Shown: positions 12,968-25,100, counted from the first letter of the stretch. The stretch is 64,000 nucleotides of DNA from Eopsaltria australis (GCA_034509425.1 JAVTVJ010001243.1:62001-126000), one strand, 5' to 3'. Notes: a model not told the origin generated them from the sequence alone. Translations and numbers: made by a program.

Positions 12968-13448
12968 AGAGTCTCTGTCTATGCGGTACTGTCGTCAGTG
13001 CACTGTCGCTGTGGCGATTGGTACCTTCAACTTCTAGCAGTCCCACAGCAGAGGGATCATCTGAGAGACCAGGCAAGGTATTTAGCTGTTGGATGTCTTC
13101 CGTTTCTACAGCGGCTATCCCAAAAGCCCAATGATGTCCTTTTGGGTCTTTGAAATACCTATTTCTGAGATAGTCTATGCCCAGGATGCATGGGGCCTCT
13201 GGGCCGGTCACGATGGGGTGTTTCTGCCACTCATTCCCAGTTAAACTTACTTCAGCTTCCAATACAGTCAGCTCCTGGGATCCTCCTGTCACCCCAGATA
13301 TAGAAATAGATTCTGTTCCCACGTACTTTGATGGCATCAGGGTACACTGAGCGCCGGTGTCAACTAAAGCCGTGTATCTTTGTGGGTCAGATGTGCCAGA
13401 CCATCGGATCCACACAGTCCAATAGATCCTGTTGTCCCTTTCCTCCAC
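12951..13448 (-). pseudogene. pro: Aspartic protease region of ERVL
   Basis: Retroviral aspartic protease, which would cleave the polyproteins as a dimer. The active site ALVDTGAQ is at about 13347-13370 (DTGAQ codons 13347-13361). The second conserved motif, ILGIDYL, lies near 13160-13185, where retropepsins usually have I-(I/L)-G-R/I-D. The frame is the same as gag and is separated from it by a single TAG at 13470-13472, so there is no ATG of its own; the first usable codon here is a GTG. The frame closes at 12951, after overlapping the reverse transcriptase frame. Confidence 0.9.
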
Positions 13449-13469
13449 CTGGCTAGAGGCAGGGCCCCT

Positions 13470-14714
13470 CTATTCCTGATCGTGGTACATGTTGCTCTCT
13501 TCCTGTAAATATGTTCTTGAGGTCCCTTCAAGAGGATCGGTCATATCATCATTCCTATACTGTTCAGAGTTCTGTCCACAAGAGACCGGAGCAGCATTGA
13601 CTCTAGGTGGGCTTCTTGTGGTAGCTGTTCCTCTTTTCAGTTCACGTACTCGGGCTGCTAAGAAAGAGGTGGGTTTTCTGTCCCACTTTCTCATGTCTTC
13701 TCCATGCTCTTGAAGGAAAAACTAGAGGTTACCTCGTGGAGTGTATCTTCCTTCTCTGGCTGGGGAATGTTGGCTCTTAATAGCAGAGACCCTTGTTGGT
13801 TCTGGCGAGATGCGGTGAATTTCTTGCTTCAGCTCCTTTCTGAGTTTCTCTTCCAAGTTCTGGACGTGCTCAGCCAGCTTTGTTTCCACAGATGAGACAT
13901 GGGTGCGTAACGGGGCAGTGACAGCGTCCTCATAAATTCTTAGTTTGTTGACCAGTACTCCCACCTTGTCTGCTCCTTCCCTCCATTGCAGTGTTGCTAG
14001 GTAACGGGAGTATATCTCTGGTCCAAGCCGTGCAAATCTCAACCACATCTGTGACGTGCATTGGACATCATCTGGGTTCTTAGGGAATCTCTCATCTTCT
14101 GAGAAAATGATCTCTAGCATGGCCAATTCTCTTAGGCATCGGATACCTTGTTCCATTGTGCTCCATTTTCCTTGGTGCACCTGGAGGTCTTCTTTACAAA
14201 GGTATCTGTCCCTTACACTTGCCAGCAGTCACCGCCAGAGGCTGAGAGTTTCTTGGGTTTTCCCGATCCTCTGGTCAATGACCACATCCTGGGTCAGGGA
14301 TCCAAGTTGCCTGGCCTCACTTCCATCTAGCATGGTGTCATTGGCTGCAGTGTCCGAGATGCGAAGCAGCCAGGTCAGGATGGATTCATTTGTCTGGCGG
14401 GTCAACTCCCTCCGTAGGTCACGCAACTCACCCAGGGATAAAGAGCGAGTGATGATCTCTGGCTCCGTCTCTTCTGCTTGGTGCCAAGGTCCAGCCTCCT
14501 CCTCATCGGTTACTGTGCGGGCTGATTTGCCCCTGGTTTTCTTTTTCTGAAGAGGGGCAACTGCTACTGGCTTAGGCTGTTCTGGCTTGGTGATGGCTTG
14601 AGTGAAGACTCTGTCGTTTCTTTCGGTCTCTTTTTGCTCCATGACAGTTTGTTTGGATATGGTGCCTGTTTTTTTGCTGCTTTTCTTGTCCTCATCCTGA
14701 GGACTGTGCCGCAT
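13470..14714 (-). pseudogene. gag: gag of ERVL-like provirus (two internal stops)
   Basis: Structural polyprotein precursor, about 414 codons from an ATG at 14712-14714 to a TAG at 13470-13472. Three open blocks share one frame: 14714-14229, 14228-13722 and 13721-13470, interrupted by a TGA (14229-14231) and a TAG (13722-13724). The N-terminal ~80 residues are lysine- and glutamate-rich and look disordered. Next come a helical block with LRRELTRQ and TWLLR motifs, a capsid-like block (MWLRFARLGPEIYSRYLA) and a heptad-rich segment near 13830-13900 that looks like a coiled coil. No CCHC zinc knuckle was seen, as expected for ERVL/spumavirus-related gags. The start overlaps the upstream membrane ORF by 23 nt. 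Confidence 0.85.
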
Positions 14715-15147
14715 CGAGCATTGTTCTGACTCTAAGCATGGTGTACACCGTGCAGGCTGTACAAAGAAGACAAAGCAGAACTAACAGCAAGATTATACCA
14801 TCTTTGACATCCAAAGGGAGCTCAATATTTTCAAAAACTGTTGTGTCAGGTCTGAAAGGCTGAAAGAAACTATTCTCTACTCTTTCTCCTAGGGGCTGGG
14901 TGCAATTGTTGAGGAGGCCCAGGATGTAACAGCCCACACTAGGACAAGCAAACAAAATTGAGTATATATTCTGAATGGTGTTCGTTGCCTCGGAGGTTAT
15001 CATGCAGTAGGCATAGTAAACTAATAAAGCAATTTTTATATGATACCCCGGCCTACACAGGAGCATTACCACAGGCAGGTAATTCCCTGTCTGTGGAAAT
15101 ATATATAGAGCAAGGTACAGGACACATGTAAGTATGTTGAGCATCAT
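14692..15147 (-). CDS. Pre-gag multi-pass membrane ORF (151 aa, function unknown)
   Basis: An uninterrupted ORF between the primer-binding site and gag. It starts at an ATG at 15145-15147 (a second ATG follows at once) and ends with a TGA at 14692-14694, overlapping the gag ATG by 23 nt in another frame. The product is strikingly hydrophobic. Likely membrane segments are residues about 2-17, 23-31, 37-50, 60-80 and 116-137, the last being a leucine/cysteine run (ILLLVLLCLLC). One N-glycosylation sequon (NCT, residues 81-83) lies in the polar stretch before the last segment. The frame is also open upstream through U5 of the LTR to an ATG at 15346-15348, adding another hydrophobic stretch. I recognise no family; it is not env-like (no surface/transmembrane subunit layout). 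It may be a real accessory gene of this ERV lineage or a chance ORF in the leader. Confidence 0.5.
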   Translation of the reverse strand: MMLNILTCVLYLALYIFPQTGNYLPVVMLLCRPGYHIKIALLVYYAYCMITSEATNTIQNIYSILFACPSVGCYILGLLNNCTQPLGERVENSFFQPFRPDTTVFENIELPLDVKDGIILLLVLLCLLCTACTVYTMLRVRTMLDAAQSSG

Positions 15148-15204
15148 TGTGAATAGGTGGCTTCTAGAACACAAAATTGTAATTCTGACTTTCTTCAGAG
15201 CCTG

Positions 15205-15222
15205 GCCGCACCTTGGGCGCCA
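15205..15222 (-). promoter_or_regulatory. Primer-binding site, tRNA-Lys-like
   Basis: The minus strand reads TGGCGCCCAAGGTGCGGC, starting five bases inside the 5' LTR. It matches the 3' end complement of the lysine tRNA used by lysine-1,2-primed retroviruses at 16 of 18 positions. This fixes the right-hand LTR as the 5' LTR. Classical mammalian ERV-L is named for leucine tRNA, so the primer differs here. Confidence 0.8.
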
Positions 15223-15277
15223 AAAAATGTGGTCGTTTGAAAGCAAATCAGTGAGAGGCTCAAAGTCAGAACTACAA

Positions 15278-15283
15278 TTTAAT
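15278..15283 (-). promoter_or_regulatory. ATTAAA polyadenylation signal in the 5' LTR
   Basis: ATTAAA on the minus strand at the same place as in the 3' LTR. It lies more than 200 bp downstream of the TATA box, so it would fall inside the transcript. Confidence 0.5.
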
Positions 15284-15537
15284 AGGAAAAAATGTAATAA
15301 TACAAAAAACGCTGACAGAGTCAGAATACAACCTGACACCCTGTCCATCAGGGTGTTGGTAGTAGTCCACTTAGAAGGTGGTTGCAGTCCTCTGGGAGTG
15401 ATAGATGTGCTTCTGTTAAAGCAGTGATCCTGAGAAAGGTGTAGTTCTCTTTTGAAGGTCCAGTGGTGGTGTAGAATGATCTGGTCTTCCTCTGGGAATC
15501 CCGTGGAAAAAGCTGCCTGTGGTGCTTCAAATCTCAG

Positions 15538-15543
15538 TTTATA
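15538..15543 (-). promoter_or_regulatory. TATA box of the 5' LTR
   Basis: TATAAA on the minus strand in the context GCATATAAACTG. It would place transcription start near 15510. It is conserved at 9987-9992 in the other LTR. Confidence 0.65.
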
Positions 15544-15757
15544 TGCAGATCGGGATACATTGGTTCCTCCCCCTGGGCGGGGCATCTCACAATGGGATGA
15601 TGAGCCACTATCTGCAATGTTGGGGGTGAGTAAAGTGCTCTATCCGGCCCCAACGACCGGCCCATTAGCAAACCATTCTGCAGCCATCAGGAACACTGCC
15701 ATGCCTGGTGATCCCATGAAGATGGTGATAGAATACATACCATTGTAACCTAAGACA

Positions 15758-15762
15758 CCAGG
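15758..15762. repeat. Target-site duplication, right copy (CCAGG)
   Basis: Exact copy of 9672-9676, directly after the CA terminus of the right LTR. Confidence 0.9.
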
Positions 15763-15994
15763 ATAGCAAGAGAAGGGAAAACAGGTCTTTCCTTCAGCTC
15801 TTCTCAGCAGGGATAAGCCATTGAAGCACTTTCTCTTGCCCAACATTTGGAGCACACAGCCCACTTGCTGTGAGCATGTCTCTCTCTTGTAGGGAGGAAG
15901 AGTGAGGACCAGGACACCAACATGTCCGCAGCTGCAGTCCTGAAGAAATCCTCTCTCTTCCAGCTCTAAAAGAATACCTCATGTATAATGAGGA

Positions 15995-16118
15995 GTATTT
16001 AAATATCCCATTTTAAGGGCATTAAAATCTTAATTTATCTTTCTCTTAAGACCATGGTAGAAAGATGAATATTGTAACTGGCAGGTTTTATAGGCGGACA
16101 TATCATCAGCAGATGATC
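15995..16118. repeat. Right copy of the diverged duplicated host sequence
   Basis: Partner of 9074-9217 (same orientation, about 75% identity by eye). It is shorter by about 20 bp, through a gap after the ATTAAAATCTTAATT landmark. Without the provirus the two copies would lie about 840 bp apart. Confidence 0.7.
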
Positions 16119-19100
16119 TCCCAGCTAAGACTGAAGTTCTAGGCAGTTAAACTGGCTTGACTGTACACAAGTAACTCAGCTCACAGCAATTGGCATTCAA
16201 CCTGAGGGTACAAAGTGCCCTGTCACTGGAACTGTTGCTTTCAGGAAGATGAAAGCATGGAGCAGCACAGAGCTGAACATAGACATAACATTTTGTTATG
16301 AGAGTAAATGTGTATATGTGGGTACTGGAAATGGTGGACGTCTTTCTTCCATTCCCAAGGCTTCCAAGGACTGATGCAGCCATTTTTAACCGATTCTCTT
16401 GTTCTCCCACCCACTGAATTGATCACATAAACACTCCACATATGTTGGCTGTCACAGCTGAGGAATACCCAGAGTTGTCACTGCTCAGAGCTGGTAGATT
16501 GTCCCTGAAACCTCCCACCCCTTCATTGCCTGAAGGGGCCTGGGAGGCTTATGCCTAGCCTGATCAGAGTCTGTTGGGGCCACATTCATGTGGGACACAG
16601 CATCAAAGTGAGTCTTCTCATCCAACTCTGGTGGCACTGGGCTGCACCTGGTGGCAGAGTTACTTGCTTCAGGGCATGCTTGGGTATCTGCTTCCCGTGC
16701 ATCATGACAAGTATGGTTACCTCAGGAAGGCTGGCTTAGTTCCTCATTCAGCTGTAGCAGTGTTTGTAGTCGCCTGCATGTCAAAGGCTGGTGTGTGGTG
16801 GCCATTAGCACTTCCCAAAAATACAGTAACACCTTCTGCTTTTCAAACAGCACTTTTCTGACACAGATTAAATGTGGTCATGACAGGGTGAAAACTGTCA
16901 ACCCTTTGCCAGGCAGGCAGCATCACCTCTGCTGCATAGAGAAGCAAGAGCAAAGGGAAATGAAAACTCAGGTCTTCAGAGGTATTACGTTGTCTAAAGT
17001 GCACTTAAGCACCATCTCTCATAAACTGCAGTTGGAGATAGGTGTGAAAATCCCATTGACTATTGATTACCATTAGATGTCTTGACACACTTGAAAGTCT
17101 GGCTCTTGACTTCCAGGTGACTTTATTATTCACACAAAACTGGCAATTCTGGGCACAAAACCAGGGTGAGAGAATGCCTGGCTATGTGCTTCAGCCTCTG
17201 CAGCACTCTCTCCTTACAGACAAGGGTGGCAATTCCCCACAGCAGTGGTGCTCTTTAGGCCTGGTGTCTTGCCTCAGGTTCACCTTGAGGGAATTATGTT
17301 CTGGATAGTCAGAATACCCTCCCTCTTCTTTAACAAATGGATGCAGTATTGTTATGTTGTTATTACATACTGATTTATAAAGCATCTTCCACATACATCA
17401 CAGTGTTGTATGAACTAATTTCAAAACACCTGAGATGGAATAAGAAATATCCAGGCAAGAAAATTGCATGAAGCCTGACCTTTAATGCACTAGAAGAACC
17501 AGTAAGTGGGAGGCTCAAGATGAAGAAATCCATCAATCCTGAGTGTATACAGGAGCAAGAGCCTATGTACTATCAAAACTGTACAATTAGGAAGTGGCCA
17601 GGTGGAAGAATTATTAATAAAATGGAGAAGCTTTCATTAATCACTGCCTCTTCCATACCTCAAAAGCCCATGGAAGTCAAGGGGAGCTGTGCTCTTGTCT
17701 CTGCTGGCCTTCTGATGTCCCCAGACTGATTAGTATGGGTTGTTGGTACCAAAGCCCTGATGTGTCACATCCCAAACTCAGTGTGTGCGTGATGACTGCT
17801 ACCCATATATCCTTGCAACCAGTTTGAGGAAAAATACAAAGTATAATTAAAGTACTTTTTTTTATTATTCTGCCTTGATTTTTATTTCTGTCTTAATTTG
17901 GAAGGTTGTAATTCACTTTTCTGAAATCATCTCCTCAATCTTTATAATTAAACCTCATTTAAATATTTTGGTCACTTCCATGAACTAATTATAGTGACTT
18001 ACGATTGAGAAGGTACTTTTATCTTAAGCCTTTATTTGCAGATGCTTAAAACTTCTAGAAAATAATATCCTTTTGGCTTAAAACTTCTGTTTGCAGAGAT
18101 CAAAGCTGACCTGGGTGTGGAAAACAATTGTGTATGAGGCTTTTCTGCCTCTTTTCAAAAAAATATGAAATGGCAATTTTTCTTCTGTTCTTTCTTTATT
18201 ACCTTCACAATTACTGCACCTGTATCACATTATTTCTTCTGGTGTTTAGGGAAGACATCTCAGAAGATGGAAGAGGTAAGGAGGAACCTATATCTTCAGT
18301 AATAAATGTGCTGTGCTTTTTGTCTTTTTAATACAAGTATTTTTTTCTTAGAGTTGGAGGCATTTAAACAGTAACAAACCTATAACAGAACAAAAAGAAA
18401 ATTTTATGCAGGATGACTGGAAGGTTTCCATTCTTCATCACCACAAAAGTTTGATTGTTTTGGTCTTGAACCAGAGACTGTTAATCCTGCACGCTTTTTT
18501 TTGTTGTTGACTTTAGCAAACCTCAGGTCCTATGTAATGAATTAACTGCTTAACCTGACTTCTGTGTCAATAGAAAGAGGTTAAATCTGTCTTTGCAGGT
18601 CACAATAAAAGTTCAAAGCCATACTTGTATTCTTGATTTTTAGAGAGATCTCCAGCAAAAACAAGGAGCAAGGATTGGCTAGCATCCCATCATTTCTTTG
18701 AGATCTGATGTTGTCCAGCAAAAGGACATGGCTCTCTGACTTCATTTCACTGTATCTATAAAGTGGCTTAATACATCTGGAGGATGAGACCTGTCAGTGA
18801 ACAAATGAGGACATGGTTTAAGTTCCAAGAGGGTTCAGGAAATTATTGGTCAGTGAAACAAAACTGCAGTCCGTATTCCAGCCTTTTCAACCGCCTCTGT
18901 TCAGCTCCAGAGCTGCAGCCTCAGACCAGGTTATCCCAGATGTCCCATCCATTCCCTTCTCTTCCCAGGAAGAGTGACTTTTTTAACCACAGGTGTTTCA
19001 TTGCAGTGCTTCCTTCCCAGTCCCCAAGCCTTGTAGCATCTCAGCCAAATTGAGGACCTGTCTTGGGTATCTGCCTTTGTTCCCGGGGTGCCTGACGTAT

Positions 19101-22100
19101 CCTTATGTGTCCCTTTTAATTAAATAACACTTGACTTGATTTAGTAGAGATAATAAAAGATGATGACGATAGTACAAGGTATCTTTACCCTGCCAAGATG
19201 ATTCGGGAAAGCTAAAAATCCGATCTGTGTGTCTGAAAAACACTTCTGTTTGGGGGCTGGAGGGAAAAAAGCATATTTGTCTTTCCTAATATTCTCCTCT
19301 AGGGAAAATTAAAGGTGTCTAGGGTTTTCTTTGTTCTTCCTCTGCCATCCCATCTTTCACTTTCTGGCTTCTTTAACTTCCAATCTCCTTTAAATTGCAT
19401 TAAAGGAATAGGAGAAACCATTTCTTTTTGCTTTTCGCCTTGGAGCTAAAAGCTTTCTCTTTTCTTCACACTGCTTGTTAAACACGATAGACAGAGTGAA
19501 AGCTTCATAAATCATAAACAAGCAGAGGACCTAAATACAGCTGCAAACTGCAAACTGAGGAAAAGAAAGACCCCAGCATGCACATTAGGTCTAGCATCAA
19601 GCTCACAGTACTTATTTTAAACTGCACTAGCAGGAGGCAGAGGGCATGCCAGCTCTTTGTCTAAACCAGGAACCACAACAAAAGCCAGTGGGCCATGAAA
19701 ACTAGTTAAGAAATAGCTCTGCAGTGTTATGGCCAGAGATACATGCAGATTTTCATTCTACAGTTTTGTTTATCTGCCTATAATGACCACCTCCTTTTCC
19801 TTCTGTACCTCCTTAGAGCATGATAAGGCTTCTTCATTTTTTATCAAGTTGTAATTTGCTCTGGGCTCCCCTGAGTGAATCAGTAGCAATCTCCAGAGCA
19901 GTTAGCAATGAGAAACACCAGACTGTGATGCTAGTGGGTCAGCCTGTGCTCAGGGTTAATTCTCGGGTTCTTTTTGTCTCAGGACATCCTGATTTTCCTC
20001 ATGCCTGCTTACAATGCTATGAGTTGCATTGAGTGGGTGATATAGGTGAAAAAAAGAAAGGAAAACAATCTACACTGCCTCAGACATTCATTGGTGGTAA
20101 GCTAATGCAGGACTCAGGAAACTGGCTCCCATTCAGCCTGCTGCTGCAGCTCAGCCTTCCCATGGCCAATGCTTGTCCTGTGACAAACCTGGCTCTGCTT
20201 GTCCATCCTCCTGAGCAAGTCTGTGCAAAGAAAGGAAAAGCCAGCTCAGGTAGGGTGGCACATCTTGTCAGTCAAGAGTAAGTGTAATGAACAGGCTGCT
20301 GTCCTCACTTGTATCTTGAGAGTGCAGTGGCTGCTGACCATGTTTTTCTGAAAAAAGTCTCTGTGAGAAACTCTCCTTGACATCAGAAGAGCACATTTCT
20401 TTCCTGATGCAGAAGATTCAGTTTGGCTTTGTACTCATAATGCTGTGTTCCTTCTCCTTGTTCTAAAATTGTGACTGTTCTTTAGTTCCTCCCTCTTGGA
20501 GATGGAAGCTTCCCAGCCTTGAGTCAGGGACTGGCACTACAGAAGCCTCATCAACAGCGCGATTTATTGCCTACTTTTTCCAACTTCCTATCCTCATCAT
20601 TAGCCTTTAAATCTATGACAGGACTTTTCACAGTGTGGTTATCTAACTTCTTGAATAACCCTCCTATGAGCAGTCTTATCCTTTGCAGAGGGATGGTTTC
20701 TATCTGTTTATCAACCCACCACTATCCATTTTATTGTTTACTCTTATACAGTGTTACAGTAAAAGGATGGATCTACAGTTACAGAGACACATTGCTTTGT
20801 TTCTGCTGTCCTCATCTAGGCATATTTATATTTTCAACTTCAATAATTAAGCAGTTATCTACTGTACTAAAGCATATCTGCCTAAAATTCCTTCGATCCC
20901 ACTGAGTTGTTTTTAAGAAGAGAAAACCAAAATTGAAGATTGTCTGTCTTTTGATTATCCTAGAATGCAGAAAGTTAATTGATTTTTAAAAAATACTACT
21001 CTACATCAGCACACAGATCAACCTAATTTTGTGTTCCTTCGGCAGTGTTTGAATTTGAAAGTATACAAAGTTAATTCATTACAATTTAAAATCATAGATT
21101 AACTGGTAAGAATGTTTTGCTTTGTTTTTGCATTCCTCTCCCTGATAACTTTTCTGCTGGTGCTTTGCTTTTACCACCTAAAAAGATGTACCACAGGGCA
21201 GCTCTCTTTTTCTCACCAGATCCCTAGGCAATGGTGGGAAAAGAAACATTTTGTCCTTTGCAGCCAGTTTTCTTTTGTCTTCCCTCTTCATCCTTCTGCA
21301 ATTTTAACAAACCTGCTTTCTCCCTACAGCCTGCCTATTTCAGGTACACTCTGAAAGTGGTATGTCTCAATTTTGCTCCAAGAAATCTTGACTTGACAAA
21401 TGCTGCTCCTTCCTGGCATCCAATACAACCTTTAATAACTGATGAGAGGGGTTAACCTTTGGTATGGGGAGTAAAAAGTTATAAATCAGTTGCTGTTCCA
21501 AAGGACTGAGTTTGCATCAGGAATTTCACTTCTTTTCTTTTATAAAAAAGCCAACCAAAACCAGAACAGATAATCTAATACAGCTGTGGCTGGGAGGAAA
21601 CAAGACATATGTAACAGCTTTTAAAGCATTAAAAAGGAAGCATGCTAGGAACAAATACTGTGTTTGTGTTCTGAGGCTAAAACATGACAGTTCTGAAAGA
21701 AGAGATTTACTGAATCAGGTTTGATGCCTTAAAATAATGAGAAAGTAGGAGCTTCCAGGGGAGGAGGGGGAATAGAGTTAGGGTATGTGGCCTCATTTAG
21801 AGAAAACATAAATGTGCACAGAGCAGAAAGGGATTGAACATTTAAGCCTTGGTTTATTTTCATGGAAGAAAAAGCTCTGTAATGTTAAACATTTATCAAG
21901 ATGGCTTTTACGAATATGGTCATGCTGCGCCGAGAAGCTGCTTGGGTTCAGAGGATTGAGCCATGACAATGGGATGCTGAATGTTCCCTGTAGGAAGAGA
22001 GGCCACAACCTCACAGGTAAGGGCAGGAAGAGGAGGTGGAAGAGGATGAGAAGTAGAGCTTTGTGTTCAGTGCCAGCAGAGGCAGAAATTCTACCTGGGG

Positions 22101-25100
22101 CTTGTCCTGGGTGAAAGACAGCTGTGCTAAATCCATTTATGTCTCTCAAATCCTACAATCCAGTCAGGCCAGGCAAAGACTCTGCCCCCAGCCTGCAGAC
22201 TATACAGACCCTTCTATTTGAAACACTTTCATAAATGCCCATAGCTAAGTCAGCTGTGCCCTCAGCTTCCCAGAGATCCCCATCAGCAAACTGGGAAAAG
22301 CAGGCATACTACTGCATGAGAAAATCTGCATCTGACCTGAGCCTTTCTGGAAATGAAATAAAATTTGGATTTATTGTTTTGCTAGAGAGAGAGAGAGATT
22401 TGAATGATTCTTTTCTAGTTTCTGAATACTTCTTTTGCATTGCTCTGCAATCCCCATAAGAGAAAATGCACTGATGGCTCTACACAAAAATTAAGTGATT
22501 TGTGTTCACTTTTCTTGTTTAGTACAGTCAGTCTTGATCCATATCTCCATTGGTGCTATTGTATCAATACAGCACCTTTTTGCTTTTGCCAGTGGGGACA
22601 CTTGAGGAGGCCAGAGGAGGCCAGAGGAGGCAAAGGGTTTGTCAAAGCTATTGTTCAGGTGTCCCAGCTCAGTCACAGCACATACAGTATTTTCATGTCC
22701 TTCATAAGGCCACAAAATACCTGTAGTTTGGAAGGAAAGAGAAATTGCTAGAAGGAATGGTGGATAAGCACTGACAGACTCTGGTTCTCCAGAAGTACAG
22801 AGCCATTCGACCATGGATAATGACCACAGCACAGATGACAAGATAAACACAGGATATGAGATTGAAGTAGACATGCAGCATTTAAAAACATCCTCCCAAC
22901 AATGCTAGCTGCTACATTAATTCATTAAACAGTGACAAAAATGCTATTTAAGGAGGGCAAAAAGGAAATTGGAGTTAAATGGACATATACAACTGCCTCA
23001 TGTATCCACGTGAAATCACATGTGCTGATACATCTATCACACATTATCATATTTAAGATATTATCACATATGCTATTCACTACGTTGCTCTTGTTCAGCC
23101 AGAGGCATGCTTTCCATACACACACATCTTCCCACAGAACTTAATTCAATGCTGTAATGCATAGCACACTTTTATGTTCAAGACACATAGGCTAAATCTT
23201 AACATTGATAAGTTGAGGCAGTGGGAACTAAAATCACAAGTTAATACTTAAAGTAGTTTTATGCAAATTATATTCCTAGAGACAGGAGTGATTCAACCAA
23301 GCCAGGGTAGTCCCGTGATCAGAGATAGTTCAGGCAAAGTTTTTATTATCTACTATCAAGTCAATGTTCACTAAGTGTGTGAAAAGTACCCTGGAGAAAT
23401 TGTATTCCACTCCTGTTTCGAATGGAAGTAGACAACTTGTTGTTGTTTCCATAAAAGCACTATGTACCTCTTACCCTTGGAACAGTCATACAATTCATAT
23501 TCCATCTCTGAAACATAATTTTCATTACATCATAGTGATGATGCCCAGGTATCCTATAGTACCCTTTCCCAGAAATATATACCAGATCTTCCATTTAGTA
23601 TTCTATGCTGAAAATACTTTCAAGTTTAATGTTGCCTTTATGTGCTAGGTACATAAGTGATCTGATGATGACTAAGAGATGGTTCCTACCAACTAACAGA
23701 TTGAATATCCCTGTTTCTCTGGCTTACTTTTGAAGCAACTTTGCTCAGAATAGGATAACTGTTTTCATTTTCCACTGTTGGTACTTGAGTGGTGACAGCA
23801 GAAAGGAGGATAGCTTGAGCAGTTAAGCATTTACCAGAGGCTGCTCCAATGCTCAGACAGTAAGCCTTTGAGGAGAAATACAGTTCCAGAACACAGTCTG
23901 GGGACAGAGATTGGTGTGGGGGGAACAAACAAACCGAAACCCAGCAGTATTTCTTCTTCTGATAGCAAGGGATGAACTTAGATGCCAGACAATCTGAATA
24001 TAGCTAGAAGTTTAATAGAATATGGAAAGTTCAGTTTGCTTGTTATCCAAAGCTGTTAAACCCTACACAATCATGGGAAAGCAGGTGGGAATGCACTCCT
24101 CTTTGACACCTCCACTAGATGCCTTTTGCCATTTGTATTATGGCATCATGTTACCACATAAAAAAATGTTACAGCTCAGCTGGATGTTCTTTGAGTTAAT
24201 AATACTTAATTTATTACATGAAAGAGAAGGTCAGAACAGATTTGTCACATCTGTACCCATTCAGGACTTCAGAACCTCCAAGGATGGGAAATTGGTGGCA
24301 CAGTCCCTCTGTTTTCAATACGACAAAACTTTCCCCATATTTGATATGAATCTCTCTTGTTTCAGTTTATGTCCACCGTGTCTCCTCTTTCAATACACCC
24401 TCTTGAAGAGGCCGGTTCTGTCTACTTGATATGTAGGAATACAGGTGAAGAAGACTTGGCTACATTTTATTTTCATGGTGGACATAAATAAGGCGAGAGT
24501 CAAGCTGAGCTATGGAAAATACAATCAAAAAGCTCTGGTGCATTTTGATGCCAGATTATATTAGAAGCTGTGAGTATAGGAAGGCTTTCAGCTGCTCTTT
24601 CTTAGGAAAACTATATGTGCTTATATGGCCCATCAAAAAAATGTCATGAGCTTTGTACAATGCAGCAGAGATGATGCAGTTATGTACTTCAGGGCATAAA
24701 GACAATAATATCTATTATATAGAAAGAAAATGCTACTGCATTGCTGCAGTAACACCAATTAAGAAAAAATCACAGCATGATTTACTCTTTTTTAAAGATG
24801 ACATGGGCACCTCAGAATTTTTCCTTCCTTTGAAAGCTGTCCTGCCAAAGATAATTTGTTCAGAGTTAATCTAATTGAAAGCAGAGCTGGATATCCCATT
24901 GTCTGTGTCATGACACACAGTATTTTTAAGATGCCCAGTACAGAGAATACACTGCATTCTCAATGCTCAACACATCCTGCAGTTTAGTACTACTTCAAGA
25001 GCAAAACGAGCCTGAATCTTCCTAGGCAAGGGAATAGCTCTTGCAATTTTTTTCATTGCTCCTGGATGAAGGACATCTTTGTGCAAAATGCCTAAACCCA

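Larger units (their letters stand above)
9677..15757 (-). mobile_element. ERVL-like (class III) endogenous retrovirus, 6.1 kb, env-less and defective
   Basis: A proviral structure on the minus strand: two ~530-bp LTRs beginning TG and ending CA, a lysine-tRNA-like primer site beside the right LTR, and gag, protease, reverse transcriptase, RNase H and integrase signatures in order from right to left. Only about 160 bp separate the end of the integrase frame from the 3' LTR, so env is absent, as is usual for ERVL. No dUTPase-like frame follows integrase. The gag style (no zinc knuckle), pol motifs and 5-bp target duplication support class III. At least five in-frame stops and about three frameshifts disable gag-pro-pol. 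About 16 substitutions plus one small indel separate the LTRs (~3%), pointing to insertion within the last several million years; the rate used for dating is an assumption. Confidence 0.95.
15228..15757 (-). repeat. 5' LTR of the provirus
   Basis: 530 bp, TG...CA, about 97% identical to 9677-10211. In proviral orientation U3 runs from 15757 and contains a TATA box; R/U5 ends at 15228 beside the primer site. Confidence 0.95.

Noticed and set aside
18250..18275. 26-bp micro-exon candidate (TTTAG ... GAG|GTAAGG)
   Set aside because: Splice-like ends are good, but nothing around it supports a gene and such short pairs are expected by chance.
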